Assembly (NCBI RefSeq): GCF_932526225.1
Contig: NC_064043.1
Span: 12,708,085 to 12,772,084 of the forward strand
Direction: 5' to 3'
Source of the DNA: Nematostella vectensis
Lineage: Eukaryota; Cnidaria; Anthozoa; Actiniaria; Edwardsiidae
DNA: 64,000 bases
Shown: positions 25,401 to 36,778 of the stretch, piece by piece
Layout: each line of letters starts with the position of its first letter
Position numbering within the stretch: the stretch's first letter is position 1
Made by a program: the position numbers and the translations under genes
Notes under the pieces: generated by a model
What the model saw: the letters and a program-made list of their open reading frames with translations, nothing else
The model's database searches: none
Told to the model about the DNA's origin: nothing

Positions 25401-28400
25401 ATTCACAATACTATATAGGATAAATTGCTGAATGTTGACTTGGTGTAGTTCAAGTAGTTGATAAAATATGAGCGGCTGATCTGTATGGACGATGACAATA
25501 GCGAACCAAACGCGAATATTTTATCCTACTTGTGACATGAATACAATAGATTGTATGCTTCTTATTGTTGCGCAATCGGTAATTGGGTCGCATTCCGAAA
25601 TGCGGTGCCTCCCTAGAGAGAAGAAAGCGCCCGGAGGGGAGGGGGGTACTCCCTTTATGGGCTATACGGGGACGTGCCGCTGGACAGGGTATGGTTTTTA
25701 CCTCTCTGTCCTAAACAGGGTACACATTTCAGGCCTCTCTGTCCTGAACAGGGTATACATTTCAGGCCTCTCTGTCCTAAACAGTGTATACATTTCAGGT
25801 CTCTCTATCCTAAACAGGGTATACATTTCAGGCCTCTCTGTCCTAAACAGGGTATATATTTCAGGCCTCTCTGTCCTAAACAGGGTATACATTTCAGGCC
25901 TCTCTGTCCTAAACAGGGTATATATTTCAGGCCTCTCTGTCCTAAACAGGGTATATATTTCAGGCCTCTCTGTCCTAAACAGGGTATATATTTCAGGCCT
26001 CTCTGTCATGAACAGGGTATATATTTCAGGCCTCTCTGTCCTGAAAAGGGTATATATTTCAGGCCTCTCTGTCATGAACAGGGTATATATTTCAGGCCTC
26101 TCTGTCATGAACAGGGTATATATTTCAGGCCTTTCTGTCCTGAATAGGGTATATATTTCAGGCCTCTCTGTCCTGAAAAGGGTATATATTTCAGGCCTCT
26201 CTGTCATGAACAGGGTATATATTTCAGGCCTCTCTGTCCTGAAAAGGGTATATATTTCAGGCCTCTCTGTCCTAAACAGGGTATATATTTCAGGCCTCTC
26301 TGTCATGAACAGGGTATATATTTCAGGCCTCTCTGTCATGAACAGGGTATATATTTCAGGCCTCTCTGTCCTGAAAAGGGTATATATTTCAGGCCTCTCT
26401 GTCCTAAACAGGGTATATATTTCAGGCCTCTCTGTCATGAACAGGGTATATATTTCAGGCCTCTCTGCCCTAAACAGGGTATATATTTCAGGCCTCTCTG
26501 TCCTAAACAGGGTATATATTTCAGGCCTCTCTGTCCTGAAAAGGGTATATATTTCAGGCCTCTCTGTCCTGAAAAGGGTATATATTTCAGGCCTCTCTGT
26601 CCTGAAAAGGGTATATATTTCAGGCCTCTCTGTCTTGAACAGGGTACATAATTTTAAACAAGGCTATCCTAAACAGGTTTCCGATTTGGTTGCCTTGCTT
26701 GCTCTCTCGTGCTAACCGGTTGCTTGGTTCTGCGATCGATTTTGTGATAAAAGACAGCATTTTTCTAGACTAAGTAATTCGAGTTAAATGCTTGATCAAA
26801 CGTGTCTTGTGTTTTTGCCCAATAAAGAAGTTGTAAATCAATTAAGTGTGTCATATTTATTTGTCCTTAACAGGGTCCTAAAATTGAGGGTGTTGTCCTT
26901 AACAAGGTCCTAAAATTGAGGGTGTTGTCCTAAACAGGGTATGGTTTCAAAACCCTCAGAGGCACCCCTATACCCAAACATAGGCTGAGCAAATTATGTT
27001 TTATATGTTAATTTTAGTCATTGCCATACCGTCGAGATGGCAACAGCTCGTTTCAGTGGGTTCAAGGAAGAGAGTTCATTGCTATCTTAGGCAGTACCAG
27101 GTCATTGTTTTTGAAGCATGGCAAAGTGTAAGGAACAAAAAACGCGGAGTTGGAGTTAGCAAACAACGAGAAGGAAAGAGAAGACCTATCCGTCCCACTC
27201 TACCACATGTCCGCAAAGGCTCAGTACTGAATAAATTCATTTGCGAAGTTGCGAAGCAAAGTCGTGAGTAGTTCACTTGCTTGCAGAGCGTTGAGATCAA
27301 CAAAAGCATATTGCTGCAAATTAGTTGTTAAATGATGAAAGTAAATGCTTTGTCGGGTTGGGAGTGATGAAGGTTTTACCGAGTCAACTCGAAAATTTCG
27401 AAAATGTTCTAAAGAAGGTGATTTTTTTTTAAATGCGCAAAGGAGAGGAAAGCTTAGAGAGGCAAAGCTTGAATGCTCGAATGTTGGGTTGTGTTGTTAC
27501 AATGAATGGAAATAAATCGGCAAAGAAAAAGGACCTGTTGAAAGATGAACAATCACCGTCTCTAGAATCAAACAAAGTACGTCGGAACACCCCACAAACA
27601 AAAACTGACAATTCAACTGGGTCTTTTGATTTGGGTTTATCTTGGTCAACCAGCAATCACACACTGTCAAAAGAAAAATCCGCGAATTCAAGTTCAGTTT
27701 GGTCGGTGTGCAGTAAAGAGTTTTCCTGTCAAAATAAGTGCGACGACCCGCCTTCGTCGTCATTCACGCGCAAGTTGTCTTTTTATTGTGACTATGGCTG
27801 TGCGCGTTTTGGGGGTTGTTGCGCCGATTATCACTATTTCTGTCGCTCGAATGAGACCGGGAATTTTACATTTTTACAGGTACCAAAGAAAGGGCAAGTC
27901 ACGGTTTCCTCAGATGCGTTAGGGTGGAGCTGCTTTAAGTGGAAATCAGGTAAAGCAGATGGCGAGGGAACCACTGGCGTATGGATGGTTGGTAAGTGTC
28001 CCAGGGACTTCAATGACAGGACTATTACCTCGAAATGTCTCGGACATCTAGATTACTCTGTGATTACGTCCACTAAAAGTTTGCTTGACGCCAGGCCGGC
28101 CTATTCCAATGGAATAATATACAGAAATAGATTTTGCGCTTTATGTAACGCCAACTCGAAGATTACCTTCGATTCTTCAGCTTTTATTTCAAATGTGCCT
28201 TCAGGTCGCCACACAATTTGAACAGCGAGGAGCAGCTAGAGTTCCTTTTATCGTATTGCTTTGACGGAATGGAATGGAAAATACCAGATGCAATTCCAAG
28301 ACGCTACTGCTTCAGACTTCACCTTGCCAGAAATTGTCGTCGCAAACCCACGGAAATTGTTTATTGGCTGATAAAAGAAACAGCCATTCAGTCCCAATTA

Positions 28401-30611
28401 TCAACTATCTTTTGACGCGGCAGAGACATCAATGAAAGCTAAAGATAATAATACTAAAACGAACAATACTGCCACCATCGACTTTGAACGGGTATTAGGC
28501 TTCACCTTGGTATTTAACATCACAATCGAAGGAGCCGTGTTTGAAGTTTTTTTTAATCAGATCTGGTAAAGTTTAAAGACAGCAAACACACTCTGTTGGC
28601 AGATGGCGCTGTATATATCAAAACAACTGGGGAAATCATTCAAGCCAAGAAGTACTACACTAACGGATCGAACTGGAAAAATAACTCGCAACGTTGACAT
28701 TGGGTGTAATTTATGTGTGCCGGGGATGGCCGATTGTGACGAATTGTTCGTGTGTGTTCACACCAGTAAAAGATCTCGTTTTGTTTCAAAACCAATCCAT
28801 CTACATCACAACGCGTCTGAAAGAACACATTCTCTTGATGACAGAGAACGGAACAATATTGGACATCTTTTAAAGGCGAGAAAAACACTGTATGCTGCTG
28901 TCCATAGCTGGAATAGTCTTCTTCCTCGTCACTTATTCTCTGTTCAGTGAGCTTCGCACAATACCTGGTGTAAACCTGATGAACCTGACCCTTTCCATCC
29001 TTCTAGCACAGGTCAAAGTGGCTAGCAGGTGTCAATCGAACCGATCAACCAATTACCTGCGCTGTTGTTGCATGCTTTGCTGCGGTACTTCTATCTAGTG
29101 TCTTTCATGTGGATGTCAATCATCGCACTGGACACTTGGAGGGCTCTCTCTAAGAAGAGGCATCGAATATCACCTGGAAACAGGCGTCCACGAAGCAAGC
29201 GCAGCGAAGCTTATATCACTAGTTGGTTGGCTGCCCGCCCTTCCTTCGTTGGCATTTGCATAGCTCTTTGACCAATCAGAAGTCGTAAATATTAGATACG
29301 GCTCCAAGAATGTGTGCTGAATCGCCAGCATTATTGCTACGTTCTTTACCTTCGTCATTCCTATCGCCCTTGCTCTTTTGATCAACACAGTCTTCTATTG
29401 ACTGACCGTGAAAAAGATCAAAGTAATGAAAAGCCAAGCTCAAATGGCTGCATAGAATTCCAAGAATGGGCCCAATATTGGCGTCTACGTTCGCATGGCG
29501 GCATTGATGGGCTTCACGTGGGTGTTAGGCTTCATGGCCGAGTATCTATGGTCGCCGCTGTGGTACGTGTTACGTGTTACGTGGTACGTGTTCGTGTCGC
29601 TGAACAGTCTACAGGGCGTGCACATGGCGGCGGCATTTGCCTTAAGCAGCCAGGCCAGGAAGCTATACCGTGAGGCCATGGGGCTGGGAGTACCACGAAA
29701 TAAGGGCCGCGTGTAGCAGAATGGTCTCGATCAGGCTTGGCTATACGCAAAGTGTAAGTGTAGAGTCGAGGTTGGACAAAAGCCTTGTAGAAAGCCATTC
29801 CAAACGTTACAAATAAGCGGTGAATTTCAAGCTTAAAAAGGTATGATTTAAGACGTAATTGATCGATATGAAAAATCAAACTCAAATTTTGAAAATAATC
29901 AGTGTATTCCATGCTAAAAATGTACGAATATGTGTAACTTATCGATATGAAAAATAACACTCAAATTACGCAAATAAGCGAGTATATTCCAAGATAAATA
30001 TGTATGAGTAATGGATCGATAAGTTAGTAGCCTAAAATGTAACAATTAAGCAGTGTATTCCAAACTAAAAATGTAGGATGTGAAAAATAAAACGCAAATG
30101 TTACAAAAAGAAAATGTCCGATTACTAGGGTCCAAAAATAAAACAAGATGTCAGAGTACTATGATTAAATACTTTTCACTTCCAAACGAACAAAAAAAAA
30201 ACAAGGACGAGCCAGTTTTAAATTTCATATCGTTTTCTTTAAAGTAGTTCTTTGTTGCTTTTGCTTAAATCCTTAACATTTCATTTATATTCCATGCGTT
30301 GACATACCTGATGACGTCATCGATATCACGCGGTACGCCTGTCCAGAAGTCGTCAATTGACCGAGGGAAGCCTGGATCTACTTGACCTGTTTGCTCGTTG
30401 TAGCGGTAATACTTGTCGCCTTTGAAAAAATACGTGTTCCCATCATCCCCATACCGGAATGCCCCATCGATACTCGAGGGGACCCCGTGCCAGTGGTCAG
30501 CTATAGGACGCGGGTAGCCTGGATCGAGTCCGTGGCGTGACTCGTTGTAGTGGTAGAAGTTTGAGCCAGCGAACATGTAGACGAAGCCGTCGATCCAGCG
30601 GAATATAGCAT
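22480..30611 (-). CDS. Hemopexin-repeat protein, four symmetrical exons (5' end unresolved)
   Basis: Minus-strand exons 30611-30308, 25165-24869, 24399-24112 and 22753-22480 (stop TAA) splice with GT-AG sites, every junction being phase 2 after AG. Each exon encodes two hemopexin repeats, giving eight, the number needed for two four-bladed propellers as in hemopexin itself. Recognisable units include GAFRYGDDGNTYFFKGDKYY, YRYNEQTGQVDPGFP, IDDFWTGVP, ANGFTYFFKDDKYYRYN, YFFHGSSYFLFN, VDGVTYFFKGSQYYRFN and HTYFFKANLFYRFN. No protease domain is seen. The frame stays open upstream of 30611 (QCQIDAIFRW), so the exon may be longer. A candidate ATG-GAG-T mini-exon at 31358-31352 with a strong donor fits the phase but gives Y where the repeat expects D. 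Binding of heme, metal or matrix ligands is inferred from the family only. Confidence 0.8.
25640..26985. repeat. 33-bp minisatellite block with unique borders
   Basis: About 28 copies of a 33-bp unit (25709-26650), consensus core CTGTCCTAAACAGGGTATAT followed by ATTTCAGGCCTCT. Variants alternate CCTAAACAGG, CCTGAAAAGG and CATGAACAGG. Because 33 is a multiple of three and the unit lacks stops, long frames stay open on both strands; I do not call them genes. Each unit carries a small palindrome, TTCAGG...CCTGAA. Borders (TGGGCTATACGGGGACGTGC on the left, GATTTGGTTGCCTTGCT on the right) recur at 32160-32430. Further partial units (GTCCTTAACAGGGTCCTAAA) follow at 26863-26945. It lies in an intron of the hemopexin gene. 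Confidence 0.9.
27433..29716 (+). pseudogene. Somatomedin-B/methuselah-like 7TM receptor pseudogene
   Basis: The N-terminal part (27433-28220) is intact and has a cysteine pattern like a somatomedin B domain (CSKEFSCQNKC, then FYCDYGCARFGGCCADYHYF). It continues in another frame at 28218 (NLNSEEQLEFLLSYCFDGM). Transmembrane segments follow in shifting frames: TM1-2 at 28892-29010 (SIAGIVFFLVTYSLFSELR, LMNLTLSILLAQ), TM3-4 at about 29060-29271 (SFMWMSIIALDTWR), TM5 at 29321-29400 (FFTFVIPIALALLINTVFY) and TM6-7 at 29495-29670 (MAALMGFTWVLGFMAEYLW). At least five frame changes are needed, and in-frame stops occur at 29318, 29399 and 29453; the first two replace expected tryptophans (TGG to TGA). 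The order and spacing of a full secretin-type receptor are kept without introns, so it decayed from a once functional intronless gene or retrocopy. It sits on the opposite strand within a hemopexin-gene intron. Confidence 0.8.
29800..30115. repeat. Degenerate tandem repeat of about 80 bp, four units
   Basis: The phrase CAGTGTATTCCAAACTAAAAA (with variants) recurs near 29902, 29980 and 30050, joined by GATCGATATGAAAAAT and ACTCAAAT. The first unit is the most divergent. AT-rich, non-coding. Confidence 0.5.
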
Positions 30612-30837
30612 CTATTTGGCACTGTCCTATTTTAAATACATATCACAAATAGACGAGTTATACGGAACCGAGGGTACTACGTTACCACAAGAAACCATGA
30701 TGTAAGAGAACGAATCCCCCATATTAGATATGTTCCAATGATGTCGTCCGTGAAAGCTATTTTTAAAACAAGCAGTTATTTTAAGATATGCCTCTGATTG
30801 GCTAGCGCTCACGTATCCTAGCAACTCACATCTGTGG

Positions 30838-30945
30838 TGGGGTTCATTTCGGGGACTCTTGGGGATCGTTTCGGGTCCCGGGATCAGTTGGGGAACTTTT
30901 GGGGATCGTTTCGGGTCCTGGGATCATTTCGGGTCCTGTACATTT
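30838..30945. repeat. Short G-rich tandem repeat
   Basis: Two and a half units of TTGGGGATCGTTTCGGGTCC followed by GGGATCA and related text. Non-coding; it lies just upstream of the first recognised hemopexin exon. Confidence 0.6.
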
Positions 30946-31359
30946 GTTTATAAATGCAATTGAGCGAAATTACTTTATATTGAAGGGAAGACAAACCAAC
31001 CAAATTCCTAAGATGACGGGTAAATAATAAGCATTCAGTAGATCTTTGCGTTATTTGATGAGACTTTTGTATAAAGGGAAATGTAAAATCAATCCGAATA
31101 ATCTAATTTCTCTGCTTCGCTTCTCGGCCCTTCTAATATCAGACATAAAATTGCTTTTTTTATTCGATACTGGGTTTGCAGTATTTTATATTTTGAGTCT
31201 ATTTTTCCACAGTAATGTCCAGTTCAGAACTACTATGATTGCAAATCATTTCCCAAGAAATAAAACAAAATGGATTGCTACATTATTTTAAACCAAGGCA
31301 AACACAGGCAAGGCAAACTACCAAAAAGCAGTCTTTTTAAAATATACTTACACTCCATA

Positions 31360-32159
31360 ATATTTATGACTGCACATCCCCTCCACAGCTAATCAGATTG
31401 TTTGTTATGGTTATCAGACTTCACCTTTCCTTTTCTAGACATACAATGCCTTCGATTAAATAATTTCTTTTGTTTAATAAAATAAGACTACAAGCAATTT
31501 GTTTTTGTTCTACTTCTCTTATAAAACAAACAGAGAAACCATGAAAGGGTTAGTGATCAGCCAAGACAGTGGCTGCAAAGAAAATGGGGTCTTGCATAAA
31601 TCTGGCCTAGGGAAAATGTGCAAACTGCCCCACACAAATCTAAAAGAATATTGATTTAACCCTTGCAATTGAATGACCAACCAATCTATGAGCTCGAGCA
31701 CTTCTTCATGAGAACTTTTAGTATAACATTCATATAACTTAACAGATACCAGAACACCACCCTACGAGTAGCATTGTGATCATGAGCTACGAGGAGCAGC
31801 TAAAAGGATAAAAACTGGTAGCAAACGAAGTAAAGAAGTGCAGAGAGGGAAAAAAATTGTGAAAAAGTACTAGCTTGCGAGGTGCTCATAACCAAATATG
31901 GTGAGATAAACCATATATGGATGCTATGATTCACAAGCTCGCGCAATCTAAAAATAGCTTTCTTGGACTACATCATGGGCCACGGGGATTCGTTCTCTTA
32001 TATCATAGTCAGTTGGTTACAACCAGTAGTGAATTAATCCTTGCAAGACTCAAAAATATCATAATGGACCCTGGGTTATCTGTTTGCCTACCTGTAGGCT
32101 TTGATAGTTTTTCCGGCACGAAAACCCCGAAAATACGGAGTTCGCATATCCCCCGGTTA
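31360..32159. other. AT-rich stretch, no gene seen
   Basis: This lies between the hemopexin exons and the second minisatellite-type element. ATTTATGACTGCACATCCCC near 31362 resembles ACTTATGACTGCGCACCC near 34776, so part of it is probably a dispersed repeat. Nothing else can be supported. Confidence 0.4.
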
Positions 32160-32430
32160 TATGGGCTATACGGGTACGTGCCGCTGGACAGGGTATGGTT
32201 TTTGACTTCTCTGTCCTGAACAGGGTCACGATATACATTTCAGGCCTGCTAGCAGAGGCCTTTTTTCTTTTGGGCTGCCAGCCTAGCGGAATACAAAGAA
32301 AAGAGGCCTCTGCTAGCAGGGAATCCTGGACAGGGTATATATTTCAGGCCTCTCTGTCCTGAACAGGGAACATAATTTTAAGCAAGGCTGTCCTAAACAG
32401 GGTACCGATTTGGTTGCCTTGCTAAAACTC
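32160..32430. repeat. Second copy of the minisatellite-bearing element, contracted, with a hairpin insertion
   Basis: Both borders match 25640-26705 (GGGCTATACGGGTACGTGCC on the left, ACCGATTTGGTTGCCTTGCT on the right), but only about two 33-bp units are present. They are interrupted at 32245-32320 by a 76-bp hairpin whose arms begin CCTGCTAGCAGAGGCCT and end AGGCCTCTGCTAGCAGG. The first locus shows the uninterrupted unit (ATTTCAGGCCTCTCTGTCC), so the hairpin is a later insertion. Confidence 0.75.
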
Positions 32431-32445
32431 GTAACCGCTGATCAT

Positions 32446-32545
32446 GTCTCGGCTAGCGCGTCGGGGACTGTTCGGTCACGTCTCGGCTAGCGCGTCGGGG
32501 ACTGTTCGGTCACGTCTTGGCTAGCGCGTCGGGGACTGTTCGCGC
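32446..32545. repeat. 34-bp tandem repeat, three units
   Basis: The unit GTCTCGGCTAGCGCGTCGGG followed by GACTGTTCGGTCAC starts at 32446, 32480 and 32514, the last being partial. Units differ by one or two bases. Non-coding, close to the 3' end of the M43 gene. Confidence 0.85.
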
Positions 32546-32910
32546 GCCACGGGTTAGTTGCTCATATTCAACGTAACTTGACCGACTTCTAAGTAAACAC
32601 GGGGAGCGCGTCGCAAGGCACATTTCAGCCAAATTAAAGATTTCGTGGTTCTTAATTTAGCCGTGGTGATTGGCCCAATATTGGAGGGAATTTTAGATTA
32701 AAGGGAATATAAAGGGAATAAAAGAAGTGGCAGCTGGGAGCATGTATTAAGCAAAATTACAGCTAATTAATTCTATGATTGCTGTCCCGCTTTCAGAATT
32801 AACCTCGCTATCACCCATTTCCGCTTTATTCCGCTTTTTTCCCTATATAATTTTTTCCCCCTTTTATAATACCACCTACAAATCCCCTAGAAAAGCCAGT
32901 CAGTCAATAC

Positions 32911-35900
32911 TCAATACTTACTACTATTTAACATCAGCTTGTTGCGATACGTGTCCGTTTTGTCCATCATGCGGCGAATTTGACCGGGAGTAAACCTTTT
33001 CATGCAAGTCTCATTCACAGCTAGAAGATGCAAGAGCAAGCAAAAATTGGATAGAATAAGTCTGTTTTGACTGGCAAATATAATATCGTAATGGGTGGTA
33101 TTTGTAAACGACACATAGAAATCGAAGGGTCGGCGGTCGGCCTTAATTAGGTCGAATTCTAAATAATAGAATATAATCTACTTGCCGTTCATAAAATTAT
33201 CCAGAGGGTCTAATCCAGGCTTATTCGGGCAGGAGTCCTTGGGGGATTTCTCACAATCCAGCGATTCAGCTTTTTTGCAGCGTGGAGTGTCTTCGACTTC
33301 GTCGTCATCTTCGCCATAACAGCCGCCCTATAGAAGAAAGTGAATGTATAACTGTAACGCTTCTAGCCTCTTATAAACCAACTGTTTTATTTTGTGCACT
33401 CGTTTGAGTTTTCTTCTTAAGAGTTTCAAAGAGATATTAAACGACTTGCCGTAGCAATGTCCAAATAATCTATTGATGCGCTTATGAGTATATTCCATAC
33501 CTCATAGACATAATGTAACCCGAAGTAGCGACCAACCTGTTGGAGACACAATTTTTTACATTTGATGCTTAAAATTAGAATATCAATTTGTTTTTAAGGT
33601 GTGTTTTTTTCTTTGATACTTAATATTTTTAAATCGTCCTTTTTCAATCTTTTGCGAAGAAAAAAACTTTGCGAAGAAAATACTTGGCTTGGAGCTCAGT
33701 CCCTAATACTAGCATTAGCCTTATGGGTATGTCCGGCTGTACTTCACCTAGCCTTCCCCGAAAGATCCGCCTCTCAACAATCCAAATCCAGCGTTTAAAG
33801 TGCGATACCAGCCCAGGCATTCCCTTTCTTCTGCACCGCCCACAATCCCCTTCCCATGTCCCGCCCACAATCCCCTTCCCTTGCCCCGCCCACAATCCCC
33901 TCTCCTTGCCCCGCCCACAATCCCCTTCCCTTGTCTCGCCCACAATCCCTTTCCCTTGTCCTGCCCGTAATCCCTTTCCCTTGTCCCGCGTAAAATCCCC
34001 TTCCCTTGCCCTACCCACAATCCCCTTCCCACACCCCGCCCATATTCCCTTTCCCTTGTCTCGCCCACAATTCCTTTCCCTTGTCCCGCCCACAATCCCC
34101 TTCCCTTGTCCCGCCCAAAATCCCCTTCCTTGCACAGCCCACAATCCCCTTCCCTTGTCCCGCCCACATTCCCCTTCCCTTGTCCCGCCCACAATCCCCT
34201 TCCCTTGCCCCGCCCACAATCCCCTTCCCTTGTCCCGCTAACATTCCCCTTCCCCTGCCCCGCCCACAATCCCCTTCCCTTGTCCCGCCCACATTCTACT
34301 TCCCTTGCCAAACCCACAATCCCCTTCCCTTGCCCTACCCACAATCCCCTTCCCTTGCCAAACCCACAATCCCCTTCCCTTGCCCTACCCACAATCCCCT
34401 TCCCTTGTCCCGCCCACAATTCCCTTCCCTTTTCCCGCCCACAATCCCCTTCCCTTGCCCCGCTCACAATCCCCTCACCTTACCCCGCCCACAATCCCCT
34501 TCCCTTGCCCAGCACACAATCCCCTTACTTTGTCCCGCGTACAACCCCCTTCCACTGCACCGCTCACAATCCCCTTCTCTTGTCCCGCCCACAATTCACT
34601 TTTCTTGCCCCGCCCCTACTCCCTTTCCCTTGCCCCGCCCACAATCCCTACAATCCCGCGCAAACAGGGGTGTGCGCAGGGTGCGCGCGCACCCCCCCCT
34701 TGACGACCAAAAGATGGGTCATTTCCTATTAAAGAATCTTCAAATAAATACTTTGCTTTTCCATATAATACTTATGACTGCGCACCCTCTCCCCCCCCAT
34801 TCCCTCGGCCAATCCTGGGAACGCAGTTGCTAACCCCACCACAACACCAGGTAGTGTCAATGTGTACACCACCACCCTCCTTCCTCTATTCCCTTCTGTT
34901 GCCACTCCAACACCCCTTATTTCAGAAATGGGGTATCGGCCGTGGTTTGCCCTAAATCTCGTCAAACCCTTTCTTCTAGTACTAAAATAAAGGCGAATCC
35001 CGGCTCCCGGTTTACTCTTTCGGGACTCTCCTATGTACCTGCTGTACAGTTAACTTTCCATAGTAACTACTAAAGGGGCCACCAGGGAGTGTGTCTGGGT
35101 GCACCTCAACCCCGTGGTAGGGGCAATCTTCGGGGTAATCCCATGGTAAAGAGGAGCTACCAAAATTATTACTCCGGCATGTGTATATGTTCAGGGTCGT
35201 GCTGGGTGAATGTGCCAGATGTGTCATATATGGTTCCATGTTCTCTTGGCAACGGGTTGCAATTAGCCCTTCTTTACCGCCATCTTGCGTAAAATCCAAA
35301 GATACCTGCAAGTTGTTAGTTTTGTTTAATCTAACCATAATTTGTGTGTTATGGAATTAGTTTCACCCTACTATGATTAGGAAAAAGGGACGTATACGAC
35401 GAGGGCGTATCTTGGTATCATTTGTCTACAGTGAAACTTTCGGTATAGCGATACTTGATAACAACTAATTTCAATTACTATAATCACTTAGCTGCTATAT
35501 GGAATGTTATCGGAAATGATGATTGCCAAATGGCCCTAGTAAGCCTCACGACTTCTGACTGCATATATATTGGAAGGCAAAATATGTTCATTCGTAGCGA
35601 AAGCTTCTCCAAATAAGCCAATAAAATGAATCATTCTTATACTTGGTATTTCACTAGGATGGCAAAATGGCGGCTGACAATCATTATGCAAAGATTAATT
35701 TTATCGTTATCAGTTTATACAACAACATGCGTATGCAGTCATATCATGAAGAGGGTAAAAGTAGGACTTACACTCTTAAACCTGAACGACGTGTGCTTGA
35801 ATGCTTCTGCAATGAAAAGTGGATATGTGAGTCTTAAAGGAGGCCATTCACGCCGCCATTCTAAACTCCCGCTCGCTCAATGGCGAGTCATGCCAAGCCA

Positions 35901-36778
35901 ATAGCGAGTAACCATTCTATCAAATATCGTCAATAACGTATCGGACTTCATTTGTAGATTGTCATTTCGAAGTTTTCTTAAACATTATATTTTCACTTAT
36001 ATGCAATACGAAATAAGTTGTTGAACGACATTTATAAACTTCGAAATACTGCAAGGGGTTGTGTCCCTTAATGGCGGGCACCACAGCGACCTCTGCTGAC
36101 AGAATTTCACCCCAAACTATAAAAGAAGTAGTGTCCATCATTATGCCGATATTTCGTATTACATTGGGCTGTCATTTAGTAGAGGGTATGGGTACTTTTT
36201 TTTATTGGCAAACACGAAACACGTGATTAAGGGTAGCAATGAATCTTTTAGCCTCCTCTGCAGGCCTCTCGAGTGATTTTTAAAAAAAGCTTTTTCTTCG
36301 ATTTCGGGCTTCCTTTGTTGTATTCAAAAAAGAGTGGGACCTCAGTTTGTCCCCCTTCCCTCTTTCGGTTCCGGTTCAACTCGCCACAGGAAGCCCAATT
36401 CATAAAAGTACCGAAAAAGTAAACAAAACACACACACTCGATATACCTGCGGAGGAGGCTAGGAATCTTTCCTCCCGTACTTTCATTACACCGCTATCAA
36501 TGTTACAAGACAGTATCCCCAGAGCAGAGGAAAGGGGTTGCCGTTGCCATGACGATGTCTTACCATTCATCACATCGATCACCTCCTCGACCTGCCGCTG
36601 CCTCAACGTACGATTGACATTACTCAAGACTTCGATCACGTGCCACGCGACGGGAATAACGTAACGATCTACACAGGGAGGCTCGTGTTTAAAAAGAGAG
36701 GCATAACCTTGATGGTTGAGCTCTCTGGGCGGCATGGCACTGATGAACCCAAAGACACACAATAAGCACGCAAAGAAT
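32911..36778 (-). CDS. Pappalysin-like (M43) metalloprotease-fold protein with destroyed zinc motif; first exon missing
   Basis: Minus-strand exons 36778-36564, 35806-35772, 35305-35039, 33536-33501, 33327-33186 and 33020-32911 (stop TGA) join in phase to 267 residues. Exon 1 as found starts mid-codon with a hydrophobic secretion signal (FFACLLCVFGFISA), so a short upstream exon with the ATG is missing. M43 landmarks follow in order: YVIPVAWHVIEVL, QVEEVIDVMNEAF, SFRFKSVSLDF, TLNIYTCRSNNFGSSSLPWD, HGVEVHPDTLPGGP, VEDTPRC, DPLDNFMN (Met-turn) and CMKRFTPGQIRRMM. At the place of HEXXHXXGXXH it reads QQVGRYFGLHY: three histidines and the glutamate are lost, only G remains. The protein is therefore predicted inactive but secreted and intact. 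The donor after exon 33327-33186 appears to be GC (CG|GCAAGT). The large fourth intron holds a minisatellite. Confidence 0.8.
33838..34655. repeat. 25-bp minisatellite inside an M43 intron
   Basis: About 33 copies of CCCACAATCCCCTTCCCTTG followed by TCCCG, with scattered variants such as CCAAACCC, CCTACCC and CCGCGTA. It is strongly pyrimidine-biased on the plus strand. Frames stay open in several phases because the unit lacks stops; no gene is inferred. Confidence 0.95.

Noticed and set aside
25709-26650. CRISPR array
   Set aside because: Units are contiguous without unique spacers and the DNA is clearly eukaryotic.
25492-26715. 407-residue frame of an 11-residue repeat, and a 246-residue frame on the opposite strand
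   Set aside because: A 33-bp unit without stops keeps frames open on both strands; substitutions show no codon-position bias by eye.
29264-29716. Reading TGA as tryptophan in the receptor (alternative code)
   Set aside because: Frameshifts and a TAG also occur, and neighbouring genes use TGA as a normal stop, so pseudogene decay explains it.
31352-31358. ATG-GAG-T as first exon of the hemopexin gene
   Set aside because: Phase fits and the donor is strong, but it gives Y where the repeat expects D, it lies in sequence resembling a dispersed repeat, and no signal peptide results; kept only as a candidate.
33644-34833. Several overlapping frames of 90-275 residues rich in Pro-Ser or Gly-Arg on both strands
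   Set aside because: They are products of the 25-bp minisatellite in an intron.
35626-35904. 92-residue plus-strand frame
   Set aside because: It lies antisense over a well-supported M43 exon (35772-35806) and has no recognisable features.
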